A program made the position numbers and the translations under genes. This document shows positions 19,648 through 28,562 of a stretch of 64,000 nucleotides of DNA, one piece after another. The stretch's first letter is position 1; the number at the start of each line of letters is the position of its first letter. Below the pieces are notes generated by a model, which saw only the letters and a list, made by a program, of their open reading frames with translations, did not search any database and was not told the origin of the DNA. This stretch comes from an uncultured Vicinamibacterales bacterium (GTDB taxonomy: Bacteria; Acidobacteriota; Vicinamibacteria; Vicinamibacterales; UBA8438), in NCBI GenBank assembly GCA_958295905.1, contig OY282382.1, positions 1,512,001 to 1,576,000 of the forward strand. The letters run 5' to 3'.

Positions 19648-20904
19648 ATGATTGCGACCGGAACCCCGATCCTCCCGGACGGCACCCCCCGCCTCTGTCT
19701 CCTCGCGGGGTTGCTCGGCGCCTTGGCGTTTCTGTACGGGCTCTTCCTCGGGGACCCCGTTCGGGCGTGGCAGTCGCTGCTGGTCAGCTTCCTCGTCTTC
19801 GGGGGACTGGCCCAGGCGGGGGTGGTCATCTCGGCCATCATGCAGGTGACCTCGTCGCGCTGGGGCCGGGCCCTGAAACGGCTGGCCGAGGCCACCGCCG
19901 CCTTCTTCCCGATCTCGTTCGGGTTGCTGCTGATCCTGCTCGTGGGGGTCGCCGGCTGGGCCCCCTGGGTCCACGAGCCGGTCGAGGCCAAGGCCGCCTG
20001 GCTCAACGTCCCGTTCTTCGTGACCCGGCAGCTCGCCGGTTTCCTGCTGCTGACCGGTCTCAGCCTGCTCTACGTGTATCGATCCCTGCGGCCGGACATC
20101 GGCCTGCTCCACCAGTCCGGCGAGCATCCGGCCACCGGGTTCACCCGCCGCCTGATCGCCGGATGGCGCGGGATCCATCACGAGCGCGAGGCGGCGCAGC
20201 GGGCGCAGAGCCGCCTCGCCCCGGCGGTGCTCATCGCCTACTGCTGGGTGTTCACGCTGGTCGCATTCGATTTCTTCATGTCGCTCGACCCGCACTGGTT
20301 CTCGACCCTCGCGGGCGGGTACTACTTCATCGGCAATCTGTTCCTGGGACTGGCCTTTCTGGCCGTGGTCTCGGTGTGGGTGCGGGAACGGCTGCAGTTG
20401 TCGCAGTACATCGGTTCCCATCAACTGCACGACACCGGCAAGCTCCTGTTCGGGTTCTGCATTCTGTGGGCGTACCTGTTCTGGTCGCAGTATCTCGTGA
20501 TCTGGTACGGCGATCTGGCCGAGGAAACCGAGTTCATCTACCATCGAATGCACGGCGCGTGGGGGCCGGTGGCGTGGACGGTGTTCGCCCTGGCGTTCGC
20601 GATTCCGTTCGTCGTGCTGCTGAGCCGGGCCGTGAAGTCGAGCCCGCGCGGGTTGACCATGATCGCCCTGGTGGCATTCGCGGGCATGTGGCTCGAACGC
20701 TTCCTGCTGGTCTCGCCGTCGTTGTGGCGCGGCGGGGGCGTGCCCCTGGGCCCCGTCGAGGTGCTCGTCGGGGCGGGGGTGGCGGGGCTGTTCATCTCGT
20801 CGTACGCGGCGTTTCTCGAGATCTTCCCGGTGCTGCCGCTGGCCGACCCCCGTCTGGAGCCGGCGTCGGCCCATCCCCACGCCCACGATCTCCATGGCGA
20901 GTGA
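19648..20904 (+). CDS. actF: Alternative complex III NrfD-like membrane subunit (ActF)
   Basis: 418-aa multi-TM protein, FDFFMSLDPHWFSTLAGGYYFIGNLFLGLAFLAVVSVWVRERLQLSQYIGSHQLHDTGKLLFGFCILWAYLFWSQYLVIWYGDLAEET. Confidence 0.92.
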   Translation: MIATGTPILPDGTPRLCLLAGLLGALAFLYGLFLGDPVRAWQSLLVSFLVFGGLAQAGVVISAIMQVTSSRWGRALKRLAEATAAFFPISFGLLLILLVGVAGWAPWVHEPVEAKAAWLNVPFFVTRQLAGFLLLTGLSLLYVYRSLRPDIGLLHQSGEHPATGFTRRLIAGWRGIHHEREAAQRAQSRLAPAVLIAYCWVFTLVAFDFFMSLDPHWFSTLAGGYYFIGNLFLGLAFLAVVSVWVRERLQLSQYIGSHQLHDTGKLLFGFCILWAYLFWSQYLVIWYGDLAEETEFIYHRMHGAWGPVAWTVFALAFAIPFVVLLSRAVKSSPRGLTMIALVAFAGMWLERFLLVSPSLWRGGGVPLGPVEVLVGAGVAGLFISSYAAFLEIFPVLPLADPRLEPASAHPHAHDLHGE

Positions 20905-20957
20905 GTCGGGGGAATCACCCCTGACGTGATCGGTCGCGGCCGCGCGGACAGCTCTCG

Positions 20958-21689
20958 ATGGCCAGGTATCCCCATCAGTACATCGCCGAGCCCGATCCGG
21001 GGGCGGCGCCGCTGTCGGAGGAGTGGCGGGTGCGGCGGCGGTTCCGGCGCCGCCTGCGGCTGCTGGGTATTCCCGCCGACCTCTCCGGCTGGAGCGTGCT
21101 CGACATCGGGGCGTGGCACGGGTACTTCTCGTTCGAGTGCGAGCGGCGCGGGGCCGACCGGGTGCTGGCCGTCGACCGGTTCGCCTGGGACCGCTACGGC
21201 ATGGACGACTTCCTCGCGGCCCGCGACCGCCTCGGCTCGCGTGTCGAGTACGAGCGCCTCGACGTTCACGACCTCGACCCCGCCCGCCTCGGCCAGTTCG
21301 ATCTGGTGCTGTTGCTCGGCGTGTTCTACCATTTGCGCAATCCGTTGGCGGCGTTGGAGCGGATCGCCCCCGTGACCCGGCGTCTGCTGATCTGCGAGAC
21401 GCACGTCCTGCTGCCGTTCATCCACGAACGGTATCCCTTGGTGCCGTTCTTTCCCGGCGATGAGCGGACCGATGAGCAGACGCATGATCTGTGCGGCATC
21501 CCCACGATGACCGCATTGACGGAGATGCTGTGTTCCGCCGGGTACGGCTCGGTGGACGTCGCCTACCGGCCGTCGTTCCGCTACTGGAAGAAGCTGCTGG
21601 CCCTGCTGACGAACCGCCCCCAGTCGGGGCGGGGCATCGTGCACGCGAGACCCGGGCCACCCGATAACCCTCCACCGTCCGCAGTCTGA
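20958..21689 (+). CDS. SAM-dependent methyltransferase (CmoB/DUF1698-like)
   Basis: GWSVLDIGAWHGYFSFECERRGADRVLAVDRFAWDRYG...FDLVLLLGVFYHLRNPLAALERI. Confidence 0.85.
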   Translation: MARYPHQYIAEPDPGAAPLSEEWRVRRRFRRRLRLLGIPADLSGWSVLDIGAWHGYFSFECERRGADRVLAVDRFAWDRYGMDDFLAARDRLGSRVEYERLDVHDLDPARLGQFDLVLLLGVFYHLRNPLAALERIAPVTRRLLICETHVLLPFIHERYPLVPFFPGDERTDEQTHDLCGIPTMTALTEMLCSAGYGSVDVAYRPSFRYWKKLLALLTNRPQSGRGIVHARPGPPDNPPPSAV

Positions 21690-21704
21690 AGGAGACAGTC
21701 ACCC

Positions 21705-22601
21705 ATGAGCATCGCGGTCATCGGAATGGGGACCATGGGCGCCCCGATGGCGAGAAACCTGTTGAAGGCCGGCCACCGCGTCGTGGTGCACAACCGGACG
21801 CGCGAGCGCGAGGAGCCGCTCGTGGCCGAGGGCGCCAGCCGCGCCGGGAGCCCCGCCGAGGCGGCCCGCGCCGCCGACGTCGTGCTCACCTGCGTCTCGG
21901 ACACGCCCGACGTCGAGCGGGTGCTGCTCGATCCGGACATCGGGGCCATCGGCGGCCTGCGCGCGGGGGGGCTGGTCATCGACTGCTCGTCGATTTCCCC
22001 CGCCGCCACCCGCGACATCGCCGCCCGGTTCCGCGGGAAGGGCATCGGCTACGTCGACGCGCCGGTGTCCGGCGGCTCGGAGGGGGCCGTGAAGGGCACC
22101 CTCGCCATCATGTGCGGCGGCAGCGAGGCCGACTTCGAGCGGGCGAAACCGGTGCTCGAGGTCCTCGGCGCCCGGATCACCCGCATCGGCGACGTCGGGG
22201 CGGGACAGATCGCGAAGGTCGCCAACCAAGTGGTCATCGCCGGCACTTTTCTCGCCCTCGGCGAGGCCCTGACCCTCGCCCACCGCGCCGGTGCCGACCC
22301 CGAGAAGGTCGTCGAGGCGATCGGCGGCGGCGTGGCCGGGTCCTGGATTCTCCAGAACCGGTCCGGCAACATGCTGAACGACACCTATCCCCTCGGCTTC
22401 CGGACCCGCCTGCACCGCAAGGACCTCGGCATCGCCCTCGAGACCGCCCGCACGTTCGAGGTCCCCGCGCACGTCGCCAGCCTCGTCGCCACCCTCGAGG
22501 ACGGCCTCATCGCCCAGGGCTACGGGGACGAGGACATGTCGAACCTCGCGCGCTGCGTGCGGCAGGGGGCCGGCGTCCCCGCAGGTCCCATGAAGGGGTA
22601 G
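21705..22601 (+). CDS. NAD(P)-dependent oxidoreductase, 3-hydroxyisobutyrate dehydrogenase family
   Basis: MSIAVIGMGTMGAPMARNLLKAGHRVVVHNRT...GYVDAPVSGGSEGAVKGTLAIMCGG...KVANQVVIAGTFLALGEAL. Confidence 0.92.
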   Translation: MSIAVIGMGTMGAPMARNLLKAGHRVVVHNRTREREEPLVAEGASRAGSPAEAARAADVVLTCVSDTPDVERVLLDPDIGAIGGLRAGGLVIDCSSISPAATRDIAARFRGKGIGYVDAPVSGGSEGAVKGTLAIMCGGSEADFERAKPVLEVLGARITRIGDVGAGQIAKVANQVVIAGTFLALGEALTLAHRAGADPEKVVEAIGGGVAGSWILQNRSGNMLNDTYPLGFRTRLHRKDLGIALETARTFEVPAHVASLVATLEDGLIAQGYGDEDMSNLARCVRQGAGVPAGPMKG

Positions 22602-22800
22602 GCGTGGCGTGGCGGCCCGCCGGTGGTACGCGGCCGGGGGAACAACGCGCGCTGCGTTCCAGGGCTACGGGGACGAGGACATGTCGAATCTCGCGCGCTG
22701 CGTGCGGCAGGGGGCCGGCGTCCCCGCAGGTCCCATGAAGGGGTAGGCGTGGCGTGGAGTGGCGGCCTGCCGGTGGTACGCGGCCGGGGAACAACGACGT
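22515..22800. repeat. Tandem partial duplication of the dehydrogenase 3' end
   Basis: cagggctacggggacgaggacatgtcgaa(c/t)ctcgcgcgctgcgtgcggcagggggccggcgtccccgcaggtcccatgaaggggtaggcgtggcgtgg occurs twice, about 145 nt apart. Confidence 0.9.
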
Positions 22801-22944
22801 CAGGCGGGATGAGGTTCCCGTCGAAGGCGGCGCGGACTTGTCGACCGGCCGGCTTGGCCGGGGCGGCGGCGCCGTCTGGCGGCTGGCAGGCCGGGGCGGC
22901 GCAACGCGGCGAGCGGGCCGCAGGCGGCGATTGACGAGGCTGGC

Positions 22945-23649
22945 ATGAGCAAGAAGGTGTATCCCGGCTCCACGGAGGCCCTCGACGGCCTCCTTCACGA
23001 CGGCATCACGCTGATGGTCGGCGGGTTCGGGCTGTGCGGCGTGCCCCAGAGCCTGGTGCTGGCGCTGCGCGACTCGGGCGTGAAACGCCTGACGTGCATC
23101 AGCAACAACGCCGGGGTCGACGGCGCCGGGCTGGGCCTGCTGCTCGAGACCCGGCAGATCGACAAGATGATCGCGAGCTACGTCGGCGAGAACAAGCTCT
23201 TCGAGCGGCAGTTCCTCGACGGCATCCTCGAGGTCGAGCTGAACCCGCAGGGCACCATGGCCGAGCGCATGCGGGCCGGCGGCGCCGGCATCGCCGCCTT
23301 CTTCACCCCCACCGGCTACGGCACCCCCCTCACCGAGGGCAAGGAGACCCGCCAGTTCGACGGCCGCTGGTACGTGCTCGAGACCGCCCTCCACGCCGAC
23401 GTCTCCCTCGTCAAGGCGTGGAAGGCCGACGAGGAGGGCAACCTCGTCTACTGGATGACGGCCCGGAACTTCAACCCGCCGATGGCCGAAGCCGGCCGGG
23501 TCACGGTGGCCGAGGTCGAGGAGATCGTCCCGGCCGGCGCCATCGACCCCCACCTGGTCCACACCCCCGGCATCTATGTGGACCGCGTCGTCGTCGGCGA
23601 GCACCGGGAGAAGGTGATCGAGCGCAGGAAGACCCGCCCGAGGGCGTGA
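22945..23649 (+). CDS. 3-oxoacid CoA-transferase subunit A
   Basis: MSKKVYPGSTEALDGLLHDGITLMVGGFGLCGVPQSLVLALRDSGVKRLTCISNNAGVDGAGLGLLLETRQIDKMIASYVGENKLFERQFLDGILEVELNPQGTMAERMRAGGAGIAAFFTPTGYGT. Confidence 0.93.
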   Translation: MSKKVYPGSTEALDGLLHDGITLMVGGFGLCGVPQSLVLALRDSGVKRLTCISNNAGVDGAGLGLLLETRQIDKMIASYVGENKLFERQFLDGILEVELNPQGTMAERMRAGGAGIAAFFTPTGYGTPLTEGKETRQFDGRWYVLETALHADVSLVKAWKADEEGNLVYWMTARNFNPPMAEAGRVTVAEVEEIVPAGAIDPHLVHTPGIYVDRVVVGEHREKVIERRKTRPRA

Positions 23650-23749
23650 CGGCGCTGAGCAACGGCGCCCCCGCGCGCACGTTCACCGAGCGTCTGTCGC
23701 GGTTCGCCGGAGGCGCCGCCTATCCGCCCGCGGCGAAGTCCCCGCTGCC

Positions 23750-23955
23750 TGCGAGCGGCGATCGACACGCCGCCGCCGCTGGCCGACGCCGAGCGCTTCG
23801 GCAAGCACTTGGCCAACGAGTTCCCGGCGGTGTTTTTTCCTCTTGCGCGTCCCGCCGATCGACGCCACCAACCGGCGCGCCGAGCAGTCCATCCGTCGCG
23901 CGGTGCCCACCCCTCCGTCGCGGGGGCGCAAGGATGTCGGTCAGGTGGTGCTCGG
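23750..23955 (+). pseudogene. Degenerate transposase C-terminal fragment (IS66-like)
   Basis: LADAERFGKHLANEFPAVF then a frameshift into FLRVPPIDATNRRAEQSIRRAV, resembling the conserved FLR-P-x-(D/E)-x-TNxxAEQAIRPAV tail of IS66-type transposases; no intact ORF. Confidence 0.7.
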
Positions 23956-24092
23956 TCCGCTGCGCGATCGTCCGGGACGGCGGCAGTCGACACGGGCCAA
24001 GAGCGCGATCGGATCTTCCCCGATTGCCGCGGACTTGACGTTCCGCCCGTCTCCCATCAAAATTGTTGGCAACGGAATTGTTGGGAGATGCC

Positions 24093-25361
24093 ATGGCAGG
24101 GTTGAAGAAGGCGGGGGCGAACTGGGTCGACGGGGAGCGCTTCTTCGACCGGCAGGCTGAGCTCGACGTGCTCTCGGACCGGGTACGCAACGGAACCCAC
24201 ACGCTGCTGACCGCGCAGCGACGCATGGGCAAGACGAGTCTGGTGCGGGAGTTGCTGCGGCGCCTGACGGACGAGGGGCACTTCCAGACGGTGTTCGTCG
24301 ATCTGGAAGATGCCCGCACGGCGGCGGACGCGGTTGCCGAAATTGCCGTTCAGTCGCGGCCTGCGCAGCACGCATGGCGCCGGATCAAGGCCGGGTTCGC
24401 CAACGCCTTGCGTGGGGTTGGCGAGCGGGTCGATACGGTGGCCGTCGCCGACGTGCGCGTGAAACTGCGGGCCGGCATCGACGCGGGAAACTGGCGGCAG
24501 AAGGGCGACGAGGTCTGGGCCGCTCTGGCGGAGAACGATCAGCCGGTCGTGCTGGCGATCGACGAGTTGCCGATCCTCGTCAACCGGATGCTCAAGGACG
24601 ACGATTACCGCATCACGCGGGAGGGGAGGCAAGCCGTCGATGAACTCCTGAGCTGGTTGCGGCGGAACGGCCAGGAACACCGGGGACGGATATGCCTGAT
24701 CGTCTCCGGCAGCGTGGGCCTCGAGCCGATCCTGCGGCAGGCGGAACTCAGCGCCCACGCGAACATCTTCTCACCCCTCGATCTGAAGCCGTGGGACGAG
24801 CAGACGGCGCTGCTCTGTCTCGCCGCGCTCGCCGAAGGCTGCGGCCTCGACCTGCCCCCCGCCGCCCGCCAGGCGATGTGCCGCCGGCTGCGGTGCCTGG
24901 TGCCGCACCATGTGCAGCGCTTCTTCGACAGTCTGGACGAGCACTTGCGTCTGAAGGGCCGCCGACGCGCAACGGTCGAAGACGTCGAGCGCGTCTACAC
25001 CGAAGAGATGCTCGGCGTGCGTGGACAGATGGATCTGGACCACTACGAGAGCCGGCTGAAGCTGGTCCTCGGACCGGAAGGCTATCGTGTCGCGCTCGAC
25101 CTGCTGACCGAAGCGGCGATGAGCGACGGCATGCTGCGGCGCGAAGCCATCGACGGGTTCCGCGACTACTTCCGCGTCCGGGCGGAGGGTACCCGGGTCC
25201 CAATCGGCGACGTGCTGCGCGTGCTGGAGCACGACGGCTACCTGGAGGCGCGGGAAGACGGCTACCGCTTCGTGTCGGGTCTGCTGCATGCCTGGTGGCG
25301 CGCCCGTCACGGACAGTTTTTCGTTCCCGTCGGCCAGCGTGCGGCGCGGTCTGGAGCCTAA
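24093..25361 (+). CDS. AAA/STAND-like ATPase
   Basis: MAGLKKAGANWVDGERFFDRQAELDVLSDRVRNGTHTLLTAQRRMGKTSLVRELLRRL (Walker A), QPVVLAIDELPIL (Walker B), C-terminal winged-helix-like region. Confidence 0.8.
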   Translation: MAGLKKAGANWVDGERFFDRQAELDVLSDRVRNGTHTLLTAQRRMGKTSLVRELLRRLTDEGHFQTVFVDLEDARTAADAVAEIAVQSRPAQHAWRRIKAGFANALRGVGERVDTVAVADVRVKLRAGIDAGNWRQKGDEVWAALAENDQPVVLAIDELPILVNRMLKDDDYRITREGRQAVDELLSWLRRNGQEHRGRICLIVSGSVGLEPILRQAELSAHANIFSPLDLKPWDEQTALLCLAALAEGCGLDLPPAARQAMCRRLRCLVPHHVQRFFDSLDEHLRLKGRRRATVEDVERVYTEEMLGVRGQMDLDHYESRLKLVLGPEGYRVALDLLTEAAMSDGMLRREAIDGFRDYFRVRAEGTRVPIGDVLRVLEHDGYLEAREDGYRFVSGLLHAWWRARHGQFFVPVGQRAARSGA

Positions 25362-25365
25362 CGCG

Positions 25366-28300
25366 ATGGCCGCCCCTATCCGCAAGTACAACCCGGGTTT
25401 TCTCACCGACGACGAGCTCGTGGCGTCGTTCTGCGTGCGAACGGCGGAGTTCGATCTGCTCATCGAGACCCTGCGCGGGTGCACCGAAGCCTCGAATCCG
25501 CACCAGATCGTGATCGGGCCGCGAGGCAGCGGAAAGACGAGCCTGCTCCTCCGCGTTGCGGCCGAGGCGCGCCGGGACGCCGCGCTGGCGGCGTGCTGCT
25601 TCCCGGTCGTCTTCGCCGAGGAGAGCTACGAGGTCGCCACCGCGGGAGAGTTCTGGTTGGAGTGCCTGACCCACCTGGCCGCCCAGGCGGCGCCGTATCA
25701 GGAAGGCGACCCCGACCTCGATCGCACCGTCAGCGAGCTGCGCGCCATCCGGGACGACCGCGTTCTGGGCGACCGTTGTCTCGGGGCGCTGCTGGATTTC
25801 GCAGACCGGCGCCACAAACGGATCCTGCTGCTCGTCGAGAACCTGAACATGCTGTTCAGGGATATGGCCGACGAGGAAGCGGGGTGGCGGCTGCGAAAGG
25901 TCCTGCAGACCGAGCCGCGAATCATCCTGTTCGCGAGCGCAACCAGCCGGTTCGACGAGATCGACCGCCCGGACCACGCGCTGTACGAGCTCTTCCGAGT
26001 CCGCACGCTGCGCCCGCTCGACACGGACCAATGCGCCGTGCTTTGGGAATCGGTGGCCGGCCGCCCCGCCGCGCGCGAAACGGTGCGTTCGCTGGAGATC
26101 CTCACGGGTGGCAGTCCGCGGTTGCTAGCGATCGTCGCCCGCTTCGGCGCCGGGCGGTCCTTCCGGGAGCTGATGGCCGATCTGCTCGATCTGGTCGACG
26201 ATCACACGGAGTACTTCAAGAGCCACCTCGAAGCGCTCCCGGCGCAGGAACGTCGTGTCTATCTTGCGCTCGCGGCGCTGTGGAAGCCCGCCACCGCGCG
26301 GGAGATCGCGGAGCACGCCCGGCTCGAACCCAGCCAGTGCAGCGCCCAGCTCGCGCGCCTCGGGGATCGCGGCGTGGTCCAGGTGGCGGGCGGCAGCGCC
26401 AGACGCAAGCAGTACTACCTGACCGAGCGCCTGTACAACATCTACTACCTGCTGCGCCGTCGGCGTGGACCGGACCGCCTCGTCGAAGCCCTCGTTCGCT
26501 TCATGGCGTCGTTCTATTCGCTGCCGGAGTTGATGGACGTCGGCGCTCGCATGGCCAGCGAGATGGGTCGCCTGGACGCGCAGGCGCAGTCGATGTGCCG
26601 GACCGCACTTGGACGGCTGATGGAATTGCCGGCTCTGGCCGGCGTCGGCGCCGAGTTGGCGGCGACGATGCCCGCGGATCGCCGGCCGGTCGAACCGGCC
26701 GCGCGGGCAGCCAGGGAGCTCTTCGAGACGAAGATCACGCTGCTCAATTCGGAACGGCCTGATGAGGATACGCTGGCGGCGTGCGAGGAAATGGTGCTTC
26801 GGTTCGGAGAGATCGAGGCTCCCGCCGTTCAGGCGTGGGTCGCGAAGGCCCTCGTCAACAAGGGGGTCGTACTGCAGCGGTTGAATCAGCCGCGGGCCGC
26901 CGTAGCCGCATGGGACGACTTGGCGGCCCGCTTCGGAGACGAGCCGGTGCCGCCTGCTCTTGTGGAACCGGTCGCGGGAGCCCTCGTCATGAAAGGAGGA
27001 CTGCTTGCTGAAGGGAACCAACTGCAGGACGCGCTGGCTGTCCTTGATGAGGTGGTCCGACGCTTCGGGGGGAACCCGGCGCCGGTTCTTCTCGATCATG
27101 TCGCCACGGCGCTCGGCAACAAGGGAGTCGTACTCCTGCGGTTGAACTTGGTGAAGGATGCGTTGGACGTCTGGGGCGAGGTGGAACGTCGTTTCTCGGC
27201 AAGCGATCGTCTGGTCGTCGTCGAGCAGGTGGCAAGAGCCCTCGTCAACAAGGGGACCGCACTGAGCCAACTGGATAGACGTCGGGAGGCGTTGGCGGTA
27301 TGGGACATTTTCCTTCGTCGCTTCGGGGAGAGCGCAACGCCGGTTCTTCGGGGAATAGTTGCCGTGGCCCTCTTCAACAAGGGCGTCACGTTGTCCAGAT
27401 CTGGCCGGTCCGAGAGCGCGCTGGCTGTCTTTGATGAAGTGGTACGTCGCTTCGGGGAGAGCGCAACGCCGGCTTTTCAGGAACAGGTCGCGGCGGCGCT
27501 CGTTGTCAAAGGAGACACCTTCGGTGACCTGCAGCGGCCGGACGACGCGTTGGCCGCCTATGATGATGTTGTGCATCGCTTCGGGGAGAGCGCAACGCCG
27601 GCTCTTCAAGAACTTGTCGCGACGGCGCTCGTCAACAAAGGAGGCGCCTACCTTGGATTGCAGCGACCGGACGACGCGCTGGCAGCGTACGATGATGTAG
27701 TGCGTCGCTTTGAGGAAAGCGCAGCGCTAGCTCTTCAGGAACTTGTCGCGATGGCGCTTCTCGCCAAGGGCGACACCTTCGGTGCTTTGCAACGGCCAGA
27801 TGATGCACTGGCAGCGTACGACGAAGTGGTGCGCCGCTTCGAGGAGAGCGCAACGCCGGCTCTTCAGAAAAAGGTCGCGATGGCGCTTCTCGCCAAGGGC
27901 GCCGGCTTTCGTGCATTGAAGCGGCTGGATGATGCGCTGGCAGCTTGGGACCAAGTCGTGCGCCGCTTCGGAACGAGTCGGGCGCCGGACTTGGTTGAAG
28001 CCGTCGCACTGGCCCTCGGCGGAAGGGCGCATCTGGAGCTCAAACGCCGGCAGTTCAAGGCAGCCATCGAGACCGCTGGCCGGTTGCTCGATCGGTGCGG
28101 CCCCGAGTCGCGGGAGCACCGCTTGCGAGGTCATCTGATTCGGGCCAAGGCGTTTCTGGCGGAAGGGGAACGATCGGCGTGCGAGCACGACATCGGGTCG
28201 ATTCTTGAGCTCCTTCCAAAACCGGGCTCGCTGCCCGGGGAGGTTGTCGACGCCCTTATCGACTTCAGCGTCGAGCTTGGGCCGGAGCGTATGCGCGAGC

Positions 28301-28470
28301 TGATCGTGGGGTCGCGTTCTGCCGCGCTGTTGCCGCCTCTCCTGGCGGCGTTGGAACAGGAACTAGGACTCAAGCCGCAGGTGCCGCGGGAGGTCGAGGA
28401 GGTTGCCCGGGACATTCGTGAAAAACTGGCGCGACGCCGCACGTTGCGGAGAGCCGCGCAGACTGCGTAG
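25366..28470 (+). CDS. STAND-like ATPase with winged-helix and a long 43-aa TPR-like repeat array
   Basis: QIVIGPRGSGKTSLLLRVAAEARR (Walker A), KRILLLVENLNMLF, winged-helix segment ATAREIAEHARLEPSQCSAQLARLGDRGVVQ, then about ten repeats like FGESATPALQELVATALVNKGGAYLGLQRPDDALAAYDDVVRR. Confidence 0.82.
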   Translation: MAAPIRKYNPGFLTDDELVASFCVRTAEFDLLIETLRGCTEASNPHQIVIGPRGSGKTSLLLRVAAEARRDAALAACCFPVVFAEESYEVATAGEFWLECLTHLAAQAAPYQEGDPDLDRTVSELRAIRDDRVLGDRCLGALLDFADRRHKRILLLVENLNMLFRDMADEEAGWRLRKVLQTEPRIILFASATSRFDEIDRPDHALYELFRVRTLRPLDTDQCAVLWESVAGRPAARETVRSLEILTGGSPRLLAIVARFGAGRSFRELMADLLDLVDDHTEYFKSHLEALPAQERRVYLALAALWKPATAREIAEHARLEPSQCSAQLARLGDRGVVQVAGGSARRKQYYLTERLYNIYYLLRRRRGPDRLVEALVRFMASFYSLPELMDVGARMASEMGRLDAQAQSMCRTALGRLMELPALAGVGAELAATMPADRRPVEPAARAARELFETKITLLNSERPDEDTLAACEEMVLRFGEIEAPAVQAWVAKALVNKGVVLQRLNQPRAAVAAWDDLAARFGDEPVPPALVEPVAGALVMKGGLLAEGNQLQDALAVLDEVVRRFGGNPAPVLLDHVATALGNKGVVLLRLNLVKDALDVWGEVERRFSASDRLVVVEQVARALVNKGTALSQLDRRREALAVWDIFLRRFGESATPVLRGIVAVALFNKGVTLSRSGRSESALAVFDEVVRRFGESATPAFQEQVAAALVVKGDTFGDLQRPDDALAAYDDVVHRFGESATPALQELVATALVNKGGAYLGLQRPDDALAAYDDVVRRFEESAALALQELVAMALLAKGDTFGALQRPDDALAAYDEVVRRFEESATPALQKKVAMALLAKGAGFRALKRLDDALAAWDQVVRRFGTSRAPDLVEAVALALGGRAHLELKRRQFKAAIETAGRLLDRCGPESREHRLRGHLIRAKAFLAEGERSACEHDIGSILELLPKPGSLPGEVVDALIDFSVELGPERMRELIVGSRSAALLPPLLAALEQELGLKPQVPREVEEVARDIREKLARRRTLRRAAQTA
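26805..28095 (+). repeat. Intragenic array of about 129-bp (43-aa) TPR-like units
   Basis: Motif gcaacgccgg and its gcagcgctag variant recur with exactly 129-nt spacing at 27334, 27463, 27592, 27721 and 27850; protein repeats extend further upstream in more diverged form. Confidence 0.9.
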
Positions 28471-28562
28471 GGTGTTTCGGGAATCGATTCCTCGACACTG
28501 ACGCGTATTACGATGACGCCGCCCCCTTGATTCGGTCCGATTACACCCGCCGCCGGTTGCTT

